Shown piece by piece: positions 37,101 to 48,300 of a stretch of DNA of 64,000 nucleotides; positions within the stretch are counted from its first letter, which is position 1, and each line of letters opens with the position of its first letter. The notes beneath the pieces were generated by a model that saw only the letters and a list, made by a program, of their open reading frames with translations, was not told where the DNA came from and searched no databases. Origin of the DNA: Tetraselmis striata. Taxonomy: Eukaryota > Chlorophyta > Chlorodendrophyceae > Chlorodendrales > Chlorodendraceae. The DNA lies in assembly GCA_006384855.1 (NCBI GenBank), contig VCJN01002803.1, positions 1 to 64,000 of the forward strand, read 5' to 3'. Both the position numbers and the translations under genes were made by a program.

Positions 37101-40100
37101 GTGTGCGATCCCCTCATTGAAAGGCAGAACGACATTGTTTTATATCAAGACGCACCGAGTTACACCGCATGAACACGTCACGGACATACCGACTGGATGC
37201 TGCAAAACAGTTCATTAGTTTTGGACCCGCAAAGCCAGTCAAATGGCAATTGTGCGTGCATCTCATGCCATGCTCTCATACCCGGCATAACGAATGAAAC
37301 AGTGTGTGTGTGTGTTGGGGGGGGGGGGGGCGGTCACTTGTCGAGGCCCTCCTTCTCCGCCTGCTCCTTCACCAGGCCCGAGCCCGGCACCACCATGGCG
37401 TACACGCCGTCCGCCACGCGGCGGCCGGAGGCGATGGCGGCCGCCTCGCGGATGTCCTCGATACGGCTGTTGGTGCACGAGCCAATGAAGACCTGGCCAA
37501 GGGGGGGGGGGAGGGGGAGGGGCGGGGGGTTCAATAATGACATGGGGATGGGGGGGGGGGGGGGGGGGGGGGGCTACAGCAGCAGTGACCAGTTATTCCG
37601 TCCGACAGCGGCGGTTACAAATGTTCATGGTAAGAGTTCCAAAGCCCCCCCGTTTATAAGGAGAAAGCAATATAGCCCTACATTAGGTTGACAGCAATGA
37701 CAGCCCTTTTTTTTAACCGCAACATTGTTGGCAGCAGCAACAGGGTTAGCGCGTTGGTGGTGCTTAGGGTTTATAACCCTAAAACAAAACCCCGCACCTT
37801 GTCCACCGCGACGCCGTCGAGCGGCGTGTTGGGCTCCAGCCCCATGTAGCTGAGCGCGCGCTCGATGGCAGCGCGGCGCTGAGGGTCGGCCTCCGCGGCG
37901 GGGTCGGGCGTGCGGCCGGTGATGGGGGCGGCGTCCTGGGGGCTGCAGGGCAGTGCGGGAGAGAGGGGGGGGGGGGGGGGGGGAAGTTAAGGGGCGGGGA
38001 TGCTGTCAGCGAGCCATTACTAGCAACCACAGAGGCACAGCAGCAGACAGGGGCAGTGCCCTTTCCCTGGGCCTGGTACAGCTTGGGGGAGGGGGGGGGG
38101 GGGAGGGGAGGGGGGAAGGGGGGGGGGTCACAGCACCTGGTGCCCCAGGTCAGGGTGGGCGCAATGTCAGCCGCGTTGATGTTAACCACCACGTCGTACT
38201 CTGCGCCCTCATCGCTGGAGAGGGCGCGCCAGTTCTCCACCGCACGGTCCCACGCCTCGCCCTGTGCCACCACGAGGGGGGAGGGGGGCGCCATGATCAT
38301 CAACCTCTGCCCCCCTCACCCACCTTCAAAGAAACAGCACTCGCACTTCCTCATATATGTATGTATGTATGTAGGGGCCCTTGTGTACGTGCACATGAAA
38401 TCTCAAATGCACACCACCCCTTAAAAACCCTAAAACAAACCCTTAATGATTCAAATCATAAACCTAATAAAATCGAAACATTGCAACAGACCTAAACAAA
38501 CCCTACTGTTTGAGGCGGGTCATGCTGTACATGGGTATCGGTTATCATCAATCACCGGCGATCCGCTTCCTTGCAGATCATCATCTTTTGCAAAGCTAGT
38601 CCGAGGACAGGGATACACTTTTCCACACACCCGGACACAGACGACAGGCGCGCAGCAGGGATGCGGTGGGCTGCAGGAAGCCTCGAGCAGCCGGGGCGGT
38701 ACCATGGGCGCCAGCGGCCGGCCCTTGATGTACTCAAAGGTGGTGTCGTCAGGCGCCACCAGGCCCGCGCGAGCGCCCGCCTCGATGGCCATATTGCAGA
38801 TGGACATGCGCGCCTCCATGGACAGCCCGCGGATGGCCTCGCCCGCAAACTCCATCACGGCGCCCGTGCCGCCTGCGGTGCCGATCTTGCCGATCACGTG
38901 CAGCACGATGTCCTTGGAAGACAGCCCAGCCGGCAGCGAGCCGTCCACCTGCCAGCCATGACGGGGCGGGGGGGGGGGGGGGGGGGGGTTCAGTCTATCA
39001 AACTAGAGACAACGGACTGAACTGTATCTCGAGGTTTAAAAAGTGACTATCGTAATGTTCTAAGCAGTCCGAGGGCGTGGGATCCTCGACGAGGAAGCAC
39101 CACACACAGCCCAGCATGCAGCTTGGGCGTAGCATTGCGTGAGGCATACGATTCGTAGTGGTTCACACTATTTTCAAGTACTAGTTGGTGAGAATGTGAT
39201 GTGCACCCCCCCCCCTCCCACCTCCGCCCCCTTCATGTGTTCCTCACTGCAGAGATTGCACGCGCCCTGCATGACGCAGCAGTCTAAACAAAGCGCGTCA
39301 CGTCATCGTACTGTCACTGTCACTGTACTGCCATCTTACTGTCACTGAAGTGCGTTCTTTGACAGTACTGAATGACATATCTATCGATCCCATGGTGTGG
39401 AAAGGCCCTCACTGAGCCAACACATTAGCAGCAGCAGCATCCCGCTGGAGGGTGTGCATACGCAACAGGAATGACCCGCTCCCCCGCCCTGCATTCCCCA
39501 CCCACGCCCCTCTCCTCCTCACTTCCTTCCCCACACACGCCCCTGCAGCATGGGGGCGGGGTGCGACCTGCCCGCTAGCGAGCTTAGGCATGGGCGAAAT
39601 CAAGAGGACCGCCGGGAGGAGGGGAGGACAGGGAGCGAAGAGAACGAGGGCGCTGAGCGTCGCACCTGGATGAGCATGTTCTTGCTCTTCTTTTGAAGCA
39701 GCGTCTGCGTGGCGAGCACGTGCTCCACCTGCATGCCGACAGTGCTCAGCGCCAGCATTTTGGGTGTCCCCATCCCTCCCAAGTCAGGGGGCTGTGGCCA
39801 GCGGGGAACACAAGCAGGGTAACTGGGAAAAAGTGGCACACTGAAGTGCCTGATTGACGAGCCTGACAGGCAGATGAGTGGGAGATGGGGGGGGGGGGGG
39901 GGGGGGGGGGCGTGCGATGGGGTCGCACCTCGGAGGTGCCGATGCCAAAGGCAAGCGCGCCAAAGGCGCCGTGCGTGGAGGTGTGGCTATCGCCGCAGAC
40001 ACAGGTGGTGCCAGGGAGGGTGAAGCCCTGCTCTGGGCCAACCACGTGCACAATGCCCTGTACACACGCCCGCCCGGTTAGCCAGGCAATCGTCAGCGTG

Positions 40101-41480
40101 CTGGGACAGGCAAAGGAGCGGGCCGAGCACCAGGAGCATCCTTGGGGAGGGGAAAGGGGAAGGGAGCGGGGCGCACCTGGCGGGGGTCATTGAGCGGGAA
40201 GTAGGTGATGCCGAACTCCTTCACGTTATCCTCCAGGGTGCAGACCTGGAGCCGGCCATCAGAAGGGGGAAAAGAGCGTGCACAGGTCAAGGGACATCTC
40301 CCTGGCGTGGCCTGTTATACTCAACCCCGGCAGCACGCTATATAAACCCTTAAGGCCCGGCCATGACGGCGGGCATCCACCGTGGGATGGCATCGCATCG
40401 CCGGGTCAGTTTCGCCCCTGAGCGCTGGCAAGCCTTTTCTGCCCTGTTGATCCGCGCGGCAGCCGTGAGGAGCGCACCTGGTTCCGGGAGTCGGCCTCCT
40501 GAATGAACTCGGCGGCGGTGGTGAAGGAGGATCGGTCGGAGGTGGGCACGTTGTGGTCCGCCACGGCGAGGGTGCAGTCGGGGCGGCGCACCGCCCGGCC
40601 CGCGGTGCGCAGCCCCTCAAACGCCTGCGGGCTGGTCACCTCGTGCACTAGGTGGCGGTCGATGTAGAGCAGCGCAGTGCCGTCCTCCTACGGCAGGGGG
40701 TTGGCAGAGGCTAGAATTAGCTCGCGCATTGCTTGGCACCGCAGTGCCTCAACACAGCCACAACTGCCACCTAGCGAGCACAGCCAGGAGATGCCCCCCC
40801 CCCCCCCCCCTTCCCCCACTCTCAGCATGACCCCCACACCTGCATGTCGACCACATGCTGCTCAAAGATCTTGTCGTACATCGTCTTGGGGCCCTCGGCG
40901 CTGGCCGCGACGTAGCGGCCCGCCTGAGCGCGCCCCACCCGCGGCGCGACCGGCGCGCCGAAGCTACGAGCCGCCGGGCGGAGCGGCGCGGCGGAAGCGC
41001 TGCGGACAGGCATGGGCTGATGGCGGGCGGTGCGCCCGGGGGCGGCGGCTGCGGGGGCCAGGCGCCTGCCGGACAGGAGGCGAGCTCCGCGCACGCCTGC
41101 AAGGGGATGGCCAGCAGGGCAAAGTGGCCCGGGGGGGAGTTGGGGGGGGGGGAGGGGGGCAATTGTCACCGCGGGTAGAGAAGCAGTGGGGACGGCGCGC
41201 CCGGAAAAGGGGGGGGGGGGGGGGGGGGGGGGGCATTGCCCCGGCGAGTGCGCTGCCTCCCGTACTGTCACTCGCCGTTTTTCACCCCCTGGTCCACATC
41301 CCAGGAAGCTGCCAGCTGCCAGCTGCCAGTCGGATTTCCAGCCGCCTGGAGTCGTATGTCCGCCCGTGGGGACCCCGAGTCGCCGGTCGGCCGGATACGG
41401 AGAATTCGCAGTTGCGGCGGCGGCGGGGGGCGCGGCGCACCTGCGGGCGGCGCCGTCGTGGGGGCCAGGCAGGTCTGCAT
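34119..41480 (-). CDS. LEU1: Isopropylmalate isomerase, fused large and small subunits (LeuC-LeuD; fungal LEU1 type)
   Basis: Converts 2- to 3-isopropylmalate in leucine synthesis, using a 4Fe-4S cluster. Sixteen exons keep phase: 41480-41441, 41096-40840, 40687-40478, 40245-40177, 40057-39929, 39728-39666, 38948-38703, 38261-38137, 37942-37798, 37492-37338, 36883-36754, 36657-36520, 36130-35975, 35855-35733, 35393-35156, 34303-34119, about 802 residues. Residues 1-90 form an Ala/Arg/Ser-rich organelle transit peptide. The large-subunit part has [30 protein letters not shown], and cluster cysteines in FIGSC434TNSR and GC494SMC497LAMN. An Ala/Gly linker follows (about 560-590), then the small subunit: [49 protein letters not shown]. 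Plants and bacteria usually encode the two parts separately. Tiny insert C lies upstream. Confidence 0.93.
35640..35915. repeat. Telomere-like CCCTAA/TTAGGG motifs in LEU1 introns
   Basis: Dispersed AAACCCTAA and TTAGGGTTTT motifs at 35640-35665 and 35888-35913. Similar ones in other LEU1 introns at about 37760-37790 and 38424-38510. Too degenerate to be a telomere tract. Confidence 0.45.
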
Positions 41481-41952
41481 CGTGAGTCGCTGTACGTGCG
41501 GGAAGGGTTTGGGGCTCAGGTGCGATTGTTGGACTGGGCGACGGCGGCGGGGGAGGCAGCAGCGACGAGGATAGCCGGAGCTGTGGGAGAGGGAGGCGCG
41601 GTCGTTTTCGCAGCAGATAGAGTCACCAAAAAGTTAATAGAGTCGCCGACGACGACAGCACATATCAGAAAGGCGGAATGGGGCGGTTGCGCGCCGCCGC
41701 CGGGCTGGTGGGGTGGCGCGAGGGCGGGACTGCGCCCAATTTCCGGCACGCTACAGCCGTGGATAAGTGACGAGATACATCCTACGGTTATCGATATGCC
41801 AAGCATGAAATCCTCGTATTGATAAAAGTTGAATATATTTCTACACTCGTATGTAAACATTCGGATATTCTGAAGGGCATAATTGTTATTGTACTACATC
41901 AGGGCTTTCAGGGCATAATTGTTGTAGTTGCTATGTGTCGGCGAGGAGTGGT

Positions 41953-42016
41953 CACCTAGTTCTTTTTGGTTACAGGGAGAGCGTGAAGAGAAGAATGCAC
42001 GCAAAGTACACCTAGT
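41953..42016 (+). mobile_element. Tiny insert C with 8-bp direct repeats
   Basis: A 48-bp insert (41961-42008) lies between two copies of CACCTAGT (41953-41960, 42009-42016). Insert core TTTTTGGTTACAGGGAGAGC and GAATGCACGCAAAGT matches inserts A and B. It is 473 bp upstream of the LEU1 ATG, which is on the opposite strand. Confidence 0.65.
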
Positions 42017-42159
42017 CGCTTAAGGTACTGGTATCCTGTCTCGGCGGGGGCAGCACGTGCGGCGCCCTCAACCAGCATCAGGCCGGCTCTACTGCCGCCC
42101 GGAGATTTTTTGCTGATCGACGATGCTTTATTTTCAGAAGTGCTTTTTTTTCCCGCCCC

Positions 42160-42235
42160 CGGGACAGGACTGGTACCAGTGAAACCCTTGCAGCGTTTCA
42201 GAAGTGCTAGCATGGGCTTGGCGGTTATGCAGGGA
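42160..42235 (+). repeat. GTGAAACCCTTGCA repeat, copy 2 (short)
   Basis: CCGGGACAGG, then CAGTGAAACCCTTGCAGCGT and GGCGGTTATGCAG, a diverged version of 14090-14185. Confidence 0.45.
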
Positions 42236-42399
42236 TGAACTAAGGATTAGCGTCCATATAGCGTCCACACAATCATGCAGATCCAGATCCAAAATCCAGA
42301 ACGAAGTATGACGAGGGTGTCCGAAACGCCGCCGGCATGCTTCGCTTTGTTCCTTTCGCCGTTTCCGAGCGAGGTTGGCTCAGTCGCTGGCTGCGCATG

Positions 42400-42860
42400 C
42401 ACGCTAAGGCCTTCTTGGTGGAGCTCGCGAAAGCTAGCCACACACACACTGGCCAAAAAATCGGCCAGCTCTTGTCTGTGTGGCGCCGCCGTTTCTCCTT
42501 GGGCTTGCTCATAAACATGGCACATGCAGACAACGTTCTTGGTGGGGTCGCGGCCGCGCGCGCGGCACGTGATGGTGCTCTATCTTGCGCATGCGTCGCG
42601 TCGCTTGACGGCCTGTGTTGCTATGACCCGGGTCATTGGCTGCAAGCGTCCTCGCCGCGGCTAATAGCCTACCCCGGGGCGGTGGTCCCTTTGGTTCCTA
42701 GCAGCTTGGCGACTTCGCGGTTCCCTTGGCTCTTCCTTGGTTCTTGGCTCCCTGGCCACCTTGGTTTCATGCTTATGTCTCTCTTTTGCTGGCAAACTTT
42801 CATAGTTGCTGTTAGTTCTGTTTGTATTGCGCATTTGTTAAAGCCCTGATGTAAAAATAT
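42400..42860 (+). mobile_element. Truncated retroelement-like fragment D
   Basis: Close match to 30463-30925 with the same 3' end. The open frame 42337-42849 encodes VELAKASHTHTGQKIGQLLS and INMAHADNVLGGVAAAR and continues further upstream than fragment C. The reading frame is intact over 170 residues, so it is probably the younger copy. Confidence 0.5.
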
Positions 42861-42884
42861 ACACATGCAAATCCTCGTGGTCCT

Positions 42885-43199
42885 TCATGCGGGCATTCTG
42901 TTCAACAATTCAACGACGACGCCTTGATGCAATCTGCTATTCCATTGGTCTTCATGCACATATAAATTACCGGTGGCATAGTCAACAAAAAAAACCAACT
43001 GCATGAGCCATTGAACATGAACATGGGTGTTCTTCTCCGCCCCATGAGTCAACCAAAAAGCCCAAATGCATGGGCAATTGAACATTAGCAGTTGAACATC
43101 TAGCAGCTCCTCGGCGGACTTGATGTCGCGAGAAGCCTTGATAACGTCCTTGATAGCGTCCTCTAATTGAGTAACGCGTCTATCGAATAATGGGGCCAT
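42885..43199 (-). CDS. Hypothetical 104-residue protein (possible element-derived)
   Basis: Minus-strand open frame starting MAPLFDRRVTQLEDAIKDVI, with a likely coiled-coil (RDIKSAEELLDVQ) in the first 40 residues. It has AT-richer codon use than neighbouring genes and sits directly beside retroelement fragment D. I recognise no family. It could be a fragment of an element's structural protein or a chance frame. Confidence 0.25.
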   Translation of the reverse strand: MAPLFDRRVTQLEDAIKDVIKASRDIKSAEELLDVQLLMFNCPCIWAFWLTHGAEKNTHVHVQWLMQLVFFVDYATGNLYVHEDQWNSRLHQGVVVELLNRMPA

Positions 43200-43566
43200 G
43201 CCCTCCGACGGGCCAGCCTCGTGGTCATTCCTCCCAGCATAGATGCATGGGCTTACTAGTAAGACGATGGCTGCAAGTAAGTAGCAGCACGCGGTGGAAG
43301 CGGGTCATGGTGCTCATATTCGTGACTCTCAAAAGAACATACGTATATCAGAGCGCGGGTAATAAGCACGACGACAGAATGAGCAAGCATATATAGTGAC
43401 AGCCGCCGCAGTATATGCGCATATAATGGGCCGGCGGCGGCCTACGGCACGGAAAACCGGGGTAGAGTCGGGGGAAGGCAAAGTACTACGGGCAAAGTCT
43501 TATTATGGTATTTGCCTTCGCCCGACCGTACCCCGTGTAACCAAACCCATCTATCAATGTCAACGG

Positions 43567-43665
43567 TGAAACCCTTGCAGCGGACAGGTAGTCTCTACGA
43601 CGACGGCGTTTTTGCAGCGATCCACTTACGGGAAGCCTTCCTGGGTAGCGACTACTGGTAGTAGG
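43567..43665 (+). repeat. GTGAAACCCTTGCA repeat, copy 3
   Basis: GGTGAAACCCTTGCAGCG, GTCTCTACGACGACGGCG, CGGGAAGCCTTCCTGGGTAG: same order of blocks as 14090-14185. It lies about 350-450 bp upstream of the channel gene start. Confidence 0.5.
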
Positions 43666-44012
43666 CGACGGAGGAATTATCCTATATATATACTACCGTA
43701 GCCATGGAGCAGATTGCTAAACCATTCCGCAGCACTACCGGGGAACTATGATTGCCAGTGATATTATATGAAAAAACAGTGACGATATATATCATATCAA
43801 CGCCGCGCCTTCGTTCCGCGCCTCGCGCGGTCGTCGTTTTCGGGGTCACACCGAAGTGCCGTGTATATCCCAACCCTACCGCTAGGTGGCAAGCGTTTTT
43901 TGTCGACACCCGCCGGCCCCCTTTCAACCCCCATCCCCTCCACCCCTCCTTTGGTCTGCTGGGTCGTCGTTTGAAATTTGCGTGGAGTGCGTCGCCTTCA
44001 CGCGGGGGCAGC

Positions 44013-45281
44013 ATGGAGCCGTGCTCGACGAGCATTCCGATCATCGAGGGGGTTTCCCTGGCGGTGGGCGGCGATGTCGGCGCTCCGGCGCGATCGATGG
44101 CCACCAGCGACCGCAGCATGGCAGCCAGCGTCGCCGCAGACGAACGGGAGGAGCTGCTTATCAGCGCCGGGCTAGCGATAGACACCAAGGCGAGGCGCCT
44201 GTCCTGCCCTTGGCTTGGGCCGCGGCACCGACAGCGACACGGGACAGACGCACAGATGGAGGCGGCGCGCGTCGTCGGGGAAGGATGGGATTTATTTCGC
44301 TAATTTGGAATTAATTGAGATTCGTTATGCATATTCCTCCGTATATTTGATTTATACGGAAAGGGCGGGCGGAAACACGGCTGCCGCCCGTCAATTGCCT
44401 GCGGCCTGCCGCCCCTAAGTGCCCCTTCTGGGAACTCTGTGGCCGCTTATCTGCAGGTTAACGACCCGGAGGATGAGCAGGGCCATGTGCGCAAGAGGGT
44501 GTGGTATCGGCACCGGCGTGTCGTCGTCGCGGTGGTGCTCAATGCGCTCAGCCTGCTCGCGCTGGCGGCCGGTGGGGTACTGGCCAGCCAGGTGCCCCCC
44601 CGCCCCCCCCCCCCCCCCCCCCCCCCCCGCACCTGCCCTGCCCCATCGGCGCAACCTTCGTGTGAGGAGTCAAAGGGCTGCATGAACATGAACAAGCTGC
44701 TGATGGTGGGGCCGGCTCTCCGTGGACTTTGGTGCAGGTCAGCCCGGAGCGGAAAGCGACTTTCCGCTGGCTCATCTTCGCGGGGGCGCTGTTCCCCTTA
44801 TTCTACCTCACCAAACTGGCGACAAAGTGCATCTACCACTTTGTCGAGGTGCGCTGCTCTGCCAGGCATATGCCCCCCCCCCACCCCCCCGCCCCCCCCC
44901 CTCCTCCCCCCGGGCCTGGCTCCGCCAATGCCGCCACCGCCACCCCACCCGCCAGTCAGCCGCTGCTGGGCCGATGACGCGGCGCTCTGGCTCGTCGCAG
45001 ATTTACTACTTCCAGGAGGCGCTCTACCACTTCCATAGCCTCAAGACCTCCACGCACCACCTGCTCTTCTTCACCTTCCTCCTGCTGTCCTACTACATGA
45101 TATTTGAGTGGCTTTGGTGCTCCGGGATGTTTGAGGGCGTGTGCACCGATGCAGCGTATATCCAGGTGAGGCCTGCCGCCGCCGTCGCTATCGCCCTGTG
45201 CTGCTTTCTGTGGCAATGCTGGTGATTCTTTGCGCGCGGGTGCGTGTGCGTGTGCGTGTGCGTGTGCGTGTGCGTGTGCGT

Positions 45282-45314
<33 letters not shown>

Positions 45315-48300
45315 GGGGGTCTTAGGTCAGTGGCTCAACCTTGAACAGTCCCAAATATCGACCGGCGGCGCTCGGATAATACTAGTTGGTGCTTCTCATC
45401 GGCGAACTCTGCCGCTTAGCTACCTCGTCCACGATGCCGGCCGCGGCGCCTCATATAGTAGCAGCGGAGTTGATGGCATTGACCAACTTGTGGCGCTTTG
45501 CTGCCCAAGCCAGGTGTGGCGCTTAGGTCCCATAGTGCGGCTGCCTATGCATGGAGGCTCACCGTAGGAGGACTATTTCGAATTCCCAGTGGGAGGGAGT
45601 AAAACACACCAATTGCTGTTCTACTTCTGGCACTCTCAATTCAATCCTCAACGGGGCCGAAAGTGGATTCTTTAATGCATTCCCAGGGGATGAGGGAATA
45701 TTCATTCATGTGAACATCCACGACGCTGTTATGGTACAGCAGCCAAGCTGGAGTGGCATATCCGGGTAGGCTAACAAAGTCCCCATATAATGGAACATGT
45801 CCCATTGTATTGGTATCACACTGGCGCTTCCGGGCAGCGGGCGGGGGGGGGGGGGGGGGGGGGGGGGGGTCAAAAACATAGCCTATAGTGACTAGGGAAC
45901 CCAAATGGACATTCCGGTGTATCCCTCTGACTGTCTGCCAATGCCTCAGGGTATTCATGCCCCCCCCCCCCCCCCCCCCCCCCTCGCCGGGTTGCCTTCT
46001 CAATCATTGTCCCTCATACCGGTATATATGCCCGCATTGGCGTTGCCACGGGCGCAGGTCACCCGCACCATGCTGAAGATCATCGCCTGCGCCACGCTAG
46101 CCTGCCTGGCGACCTTCATGGCCGCGCTTGTCGCCAAGCTTGTCTCCACGCACTTCCTCAAGTCCACCCACTTCCAGAAGCTGCACCTCGCGCTGCAGAA
46201 GGAGTACATCCTCAAGGTCGCCCCTGCCGTGTGGCCGCACCCGGTGGCCTGCTGTGATGTCCGATTGGACTCCCTATTACTCATGCTTTCGAACCCCCCC
46301 CCCCCTCCCTCCTGCGGCAAGTGGGTGCAAAGTGCACACAGTGCCGAATGAACACAAACATACCCCCCCCCCCCCCCCCCCCCCCCGGAAACTAAAAACA
46401 AATGCTCAGAAAGGGAACTGTCATTGGTATCTTCCCCTCACTGTTGCTCACTGTTGCCTCTTGGATATCCGCTCAGCCTTTACCCTGGCCCCGCCTGCTC
46501 CCGCAGAGGCTGTCCAACCCCAAGCTCAGGCGGAAGCCGGCCGCCCCGGCCGATGCCACGAGGACCTCGTCGCAGTTCTCCAAGCGCTCCAGCACCTTGA
46601 CCCGGCTGTCGCGCGCAGCTACGGCACTGACGAGCTCGTCAAGGAGTGACCACCCCCGGGATGGCAGCCACAGTCGCACCGTATCGGCCGATGATGTCTT
46701 CGAGTGGGAGGCCAAGTCAGGTCCCCCCCCCCCCCCCCCCCCCCGACCTGCCCCCTTGCCCTGTTCCGCCCCCGCATGCTTGCTCGTGAGCTGGCTATCC
46801 CTTGTGCCTCACATCCCCTCAAGAGAGGGGGGAAGAGAGAGAGAGAGAGAGAAACCTGACACGGAGCTGTAGGTGGTTAAAAGGCGTCAGCGCGGCGAAG
46901 AGGTGGATGGTTATCTAAGTTCCCCCCCCCCCCCCCCCCCCCCACCCACTTGAAATTGCTGCCTTCTCGCAGCCTCTGCCATGTTCAATATCAAGCACCG
47001 CCAGCCCGCGCTGCCGAGCAGGTACCTCAAACTGGGAAAGGTCTGGTCCCGGCCTCATCACAAAGCCCCCTCCCCCCCCTCCCCCCCCATTCAGTGTGCA
47101 TGACGCTCCACCTGCATGCATGATCGACACCCCACGCCCGGCATGCTTTGAGCTATCTCCGCTCCCGTTTGAGTCTCGCCGTCGCCTGCAGAGCATATCG
47201 TTTGACGACCTGCACATCCAAGACAAGACGCAGCCGGGGGACCACGACCCGGCGGCAGCCCCGAGCATACAACGGCGGTCAGCGGACGTGCCGGACGCTG
47301 TCCATGACACCCCTGACACTCCGCGCGACTCCTCTGGTGCTACCACACCAAACTCCATGTCGCGGGTGAGCGGCAACGGGGTGACACCGGTGAATTTCTT
47401 TGTAAACCGAGGGCCATTGTATGCCGATCTCATTCATGGAGTCGTTCCAGGCTAGAAGAACCGGACGATTACTTTCTTCCGGGCCAAAATAGGCCCGTCC
47501 GCTAATTGATCCCCTGTATATCACTTTGCCAGGTCTTCACTGCGTAAAGTAGTTTTATGTGTGACCCACGCGCGCAAACCCGCGAACACGCAAACTCGCA
47601 AACCTGCAAACATGCGAGCAAAACGGAGCTCTGGGCCGTCCGGTACGCTCTACGAGGATTTTACTTTTCCTAGACTGGAACTTCTCTATTCTATCTGACC
47701 CCCGGGAAGTGAGTGCGAATGGCACACAGTGAATGATACGGGGCCTCACATCCGGATATGCCACTTCAGCTCGGCCGCTTTACCATGACAGTCCCGCTAT
47801 CATTCGCGTGAATGAGTACCCCCCTCCCCCCCCCCCCACCCGGGAATGAATGGAAGAATATAGTTTTGACCCCGGGATCTAACCGAAATATGCACGGCTG
47901 CGCAACGTTGATGGGTAATTTAACCCCCTTCTCCCCTCCCTGAGAATCCAATAGACTCCTGCGGTACATAACGATCCTCACTCGGAGTAGTGCGCGCGTG
48001 GCCCTGGGGCCGGAAAGGACACCGCCGTCCGGGGTTCCGACAGCCCTCCGGCATTTCTGAATCCTGTTACTCCTGCTGCAGGAAAACTCCATCTTCGCGC
48101 CCAGGGTCTCCACCGGCGCTGGCATCGAGATGGAGATGGACCGCACGCTGCTGGAGGGGGTGAGGCTGCAGTTGCTGGAGCTGGAGGACAGGAAGGTGGG
48201 GCGGAACAGGGGGAAGAAGTTTCGTGTTTAAATTACATGTTTAAAGCTTAAATGACTTTTTCCCGAATGCCATGCCACCCAAACCTAAACCCTCAAAACT

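Larger units (their letters stand above)
41481..44012. other. Divergent intergenic region between LEU1 and the channel gene
   Basis: Contains a tandem AGGGCATAATTGTT pair (about 41873-41925), tiny insert C (41953-42016), GTGAAACCCTTGCA repeats (42160-42235 and 43567-43665), retroelement fragment D (42400-42860), and a minus-strand frame 42885-43199 of unknown status. Promoters for both genes must lie here. Confidence 0.5.

Noticed and set aside
40677..41822. 381-codon plus-strand open frame
   Set aside because: It is antisense to the LEU1 transit peptide and first exons and consists of GC-biased low-complexity sequence with Gly runs from homopolymers.
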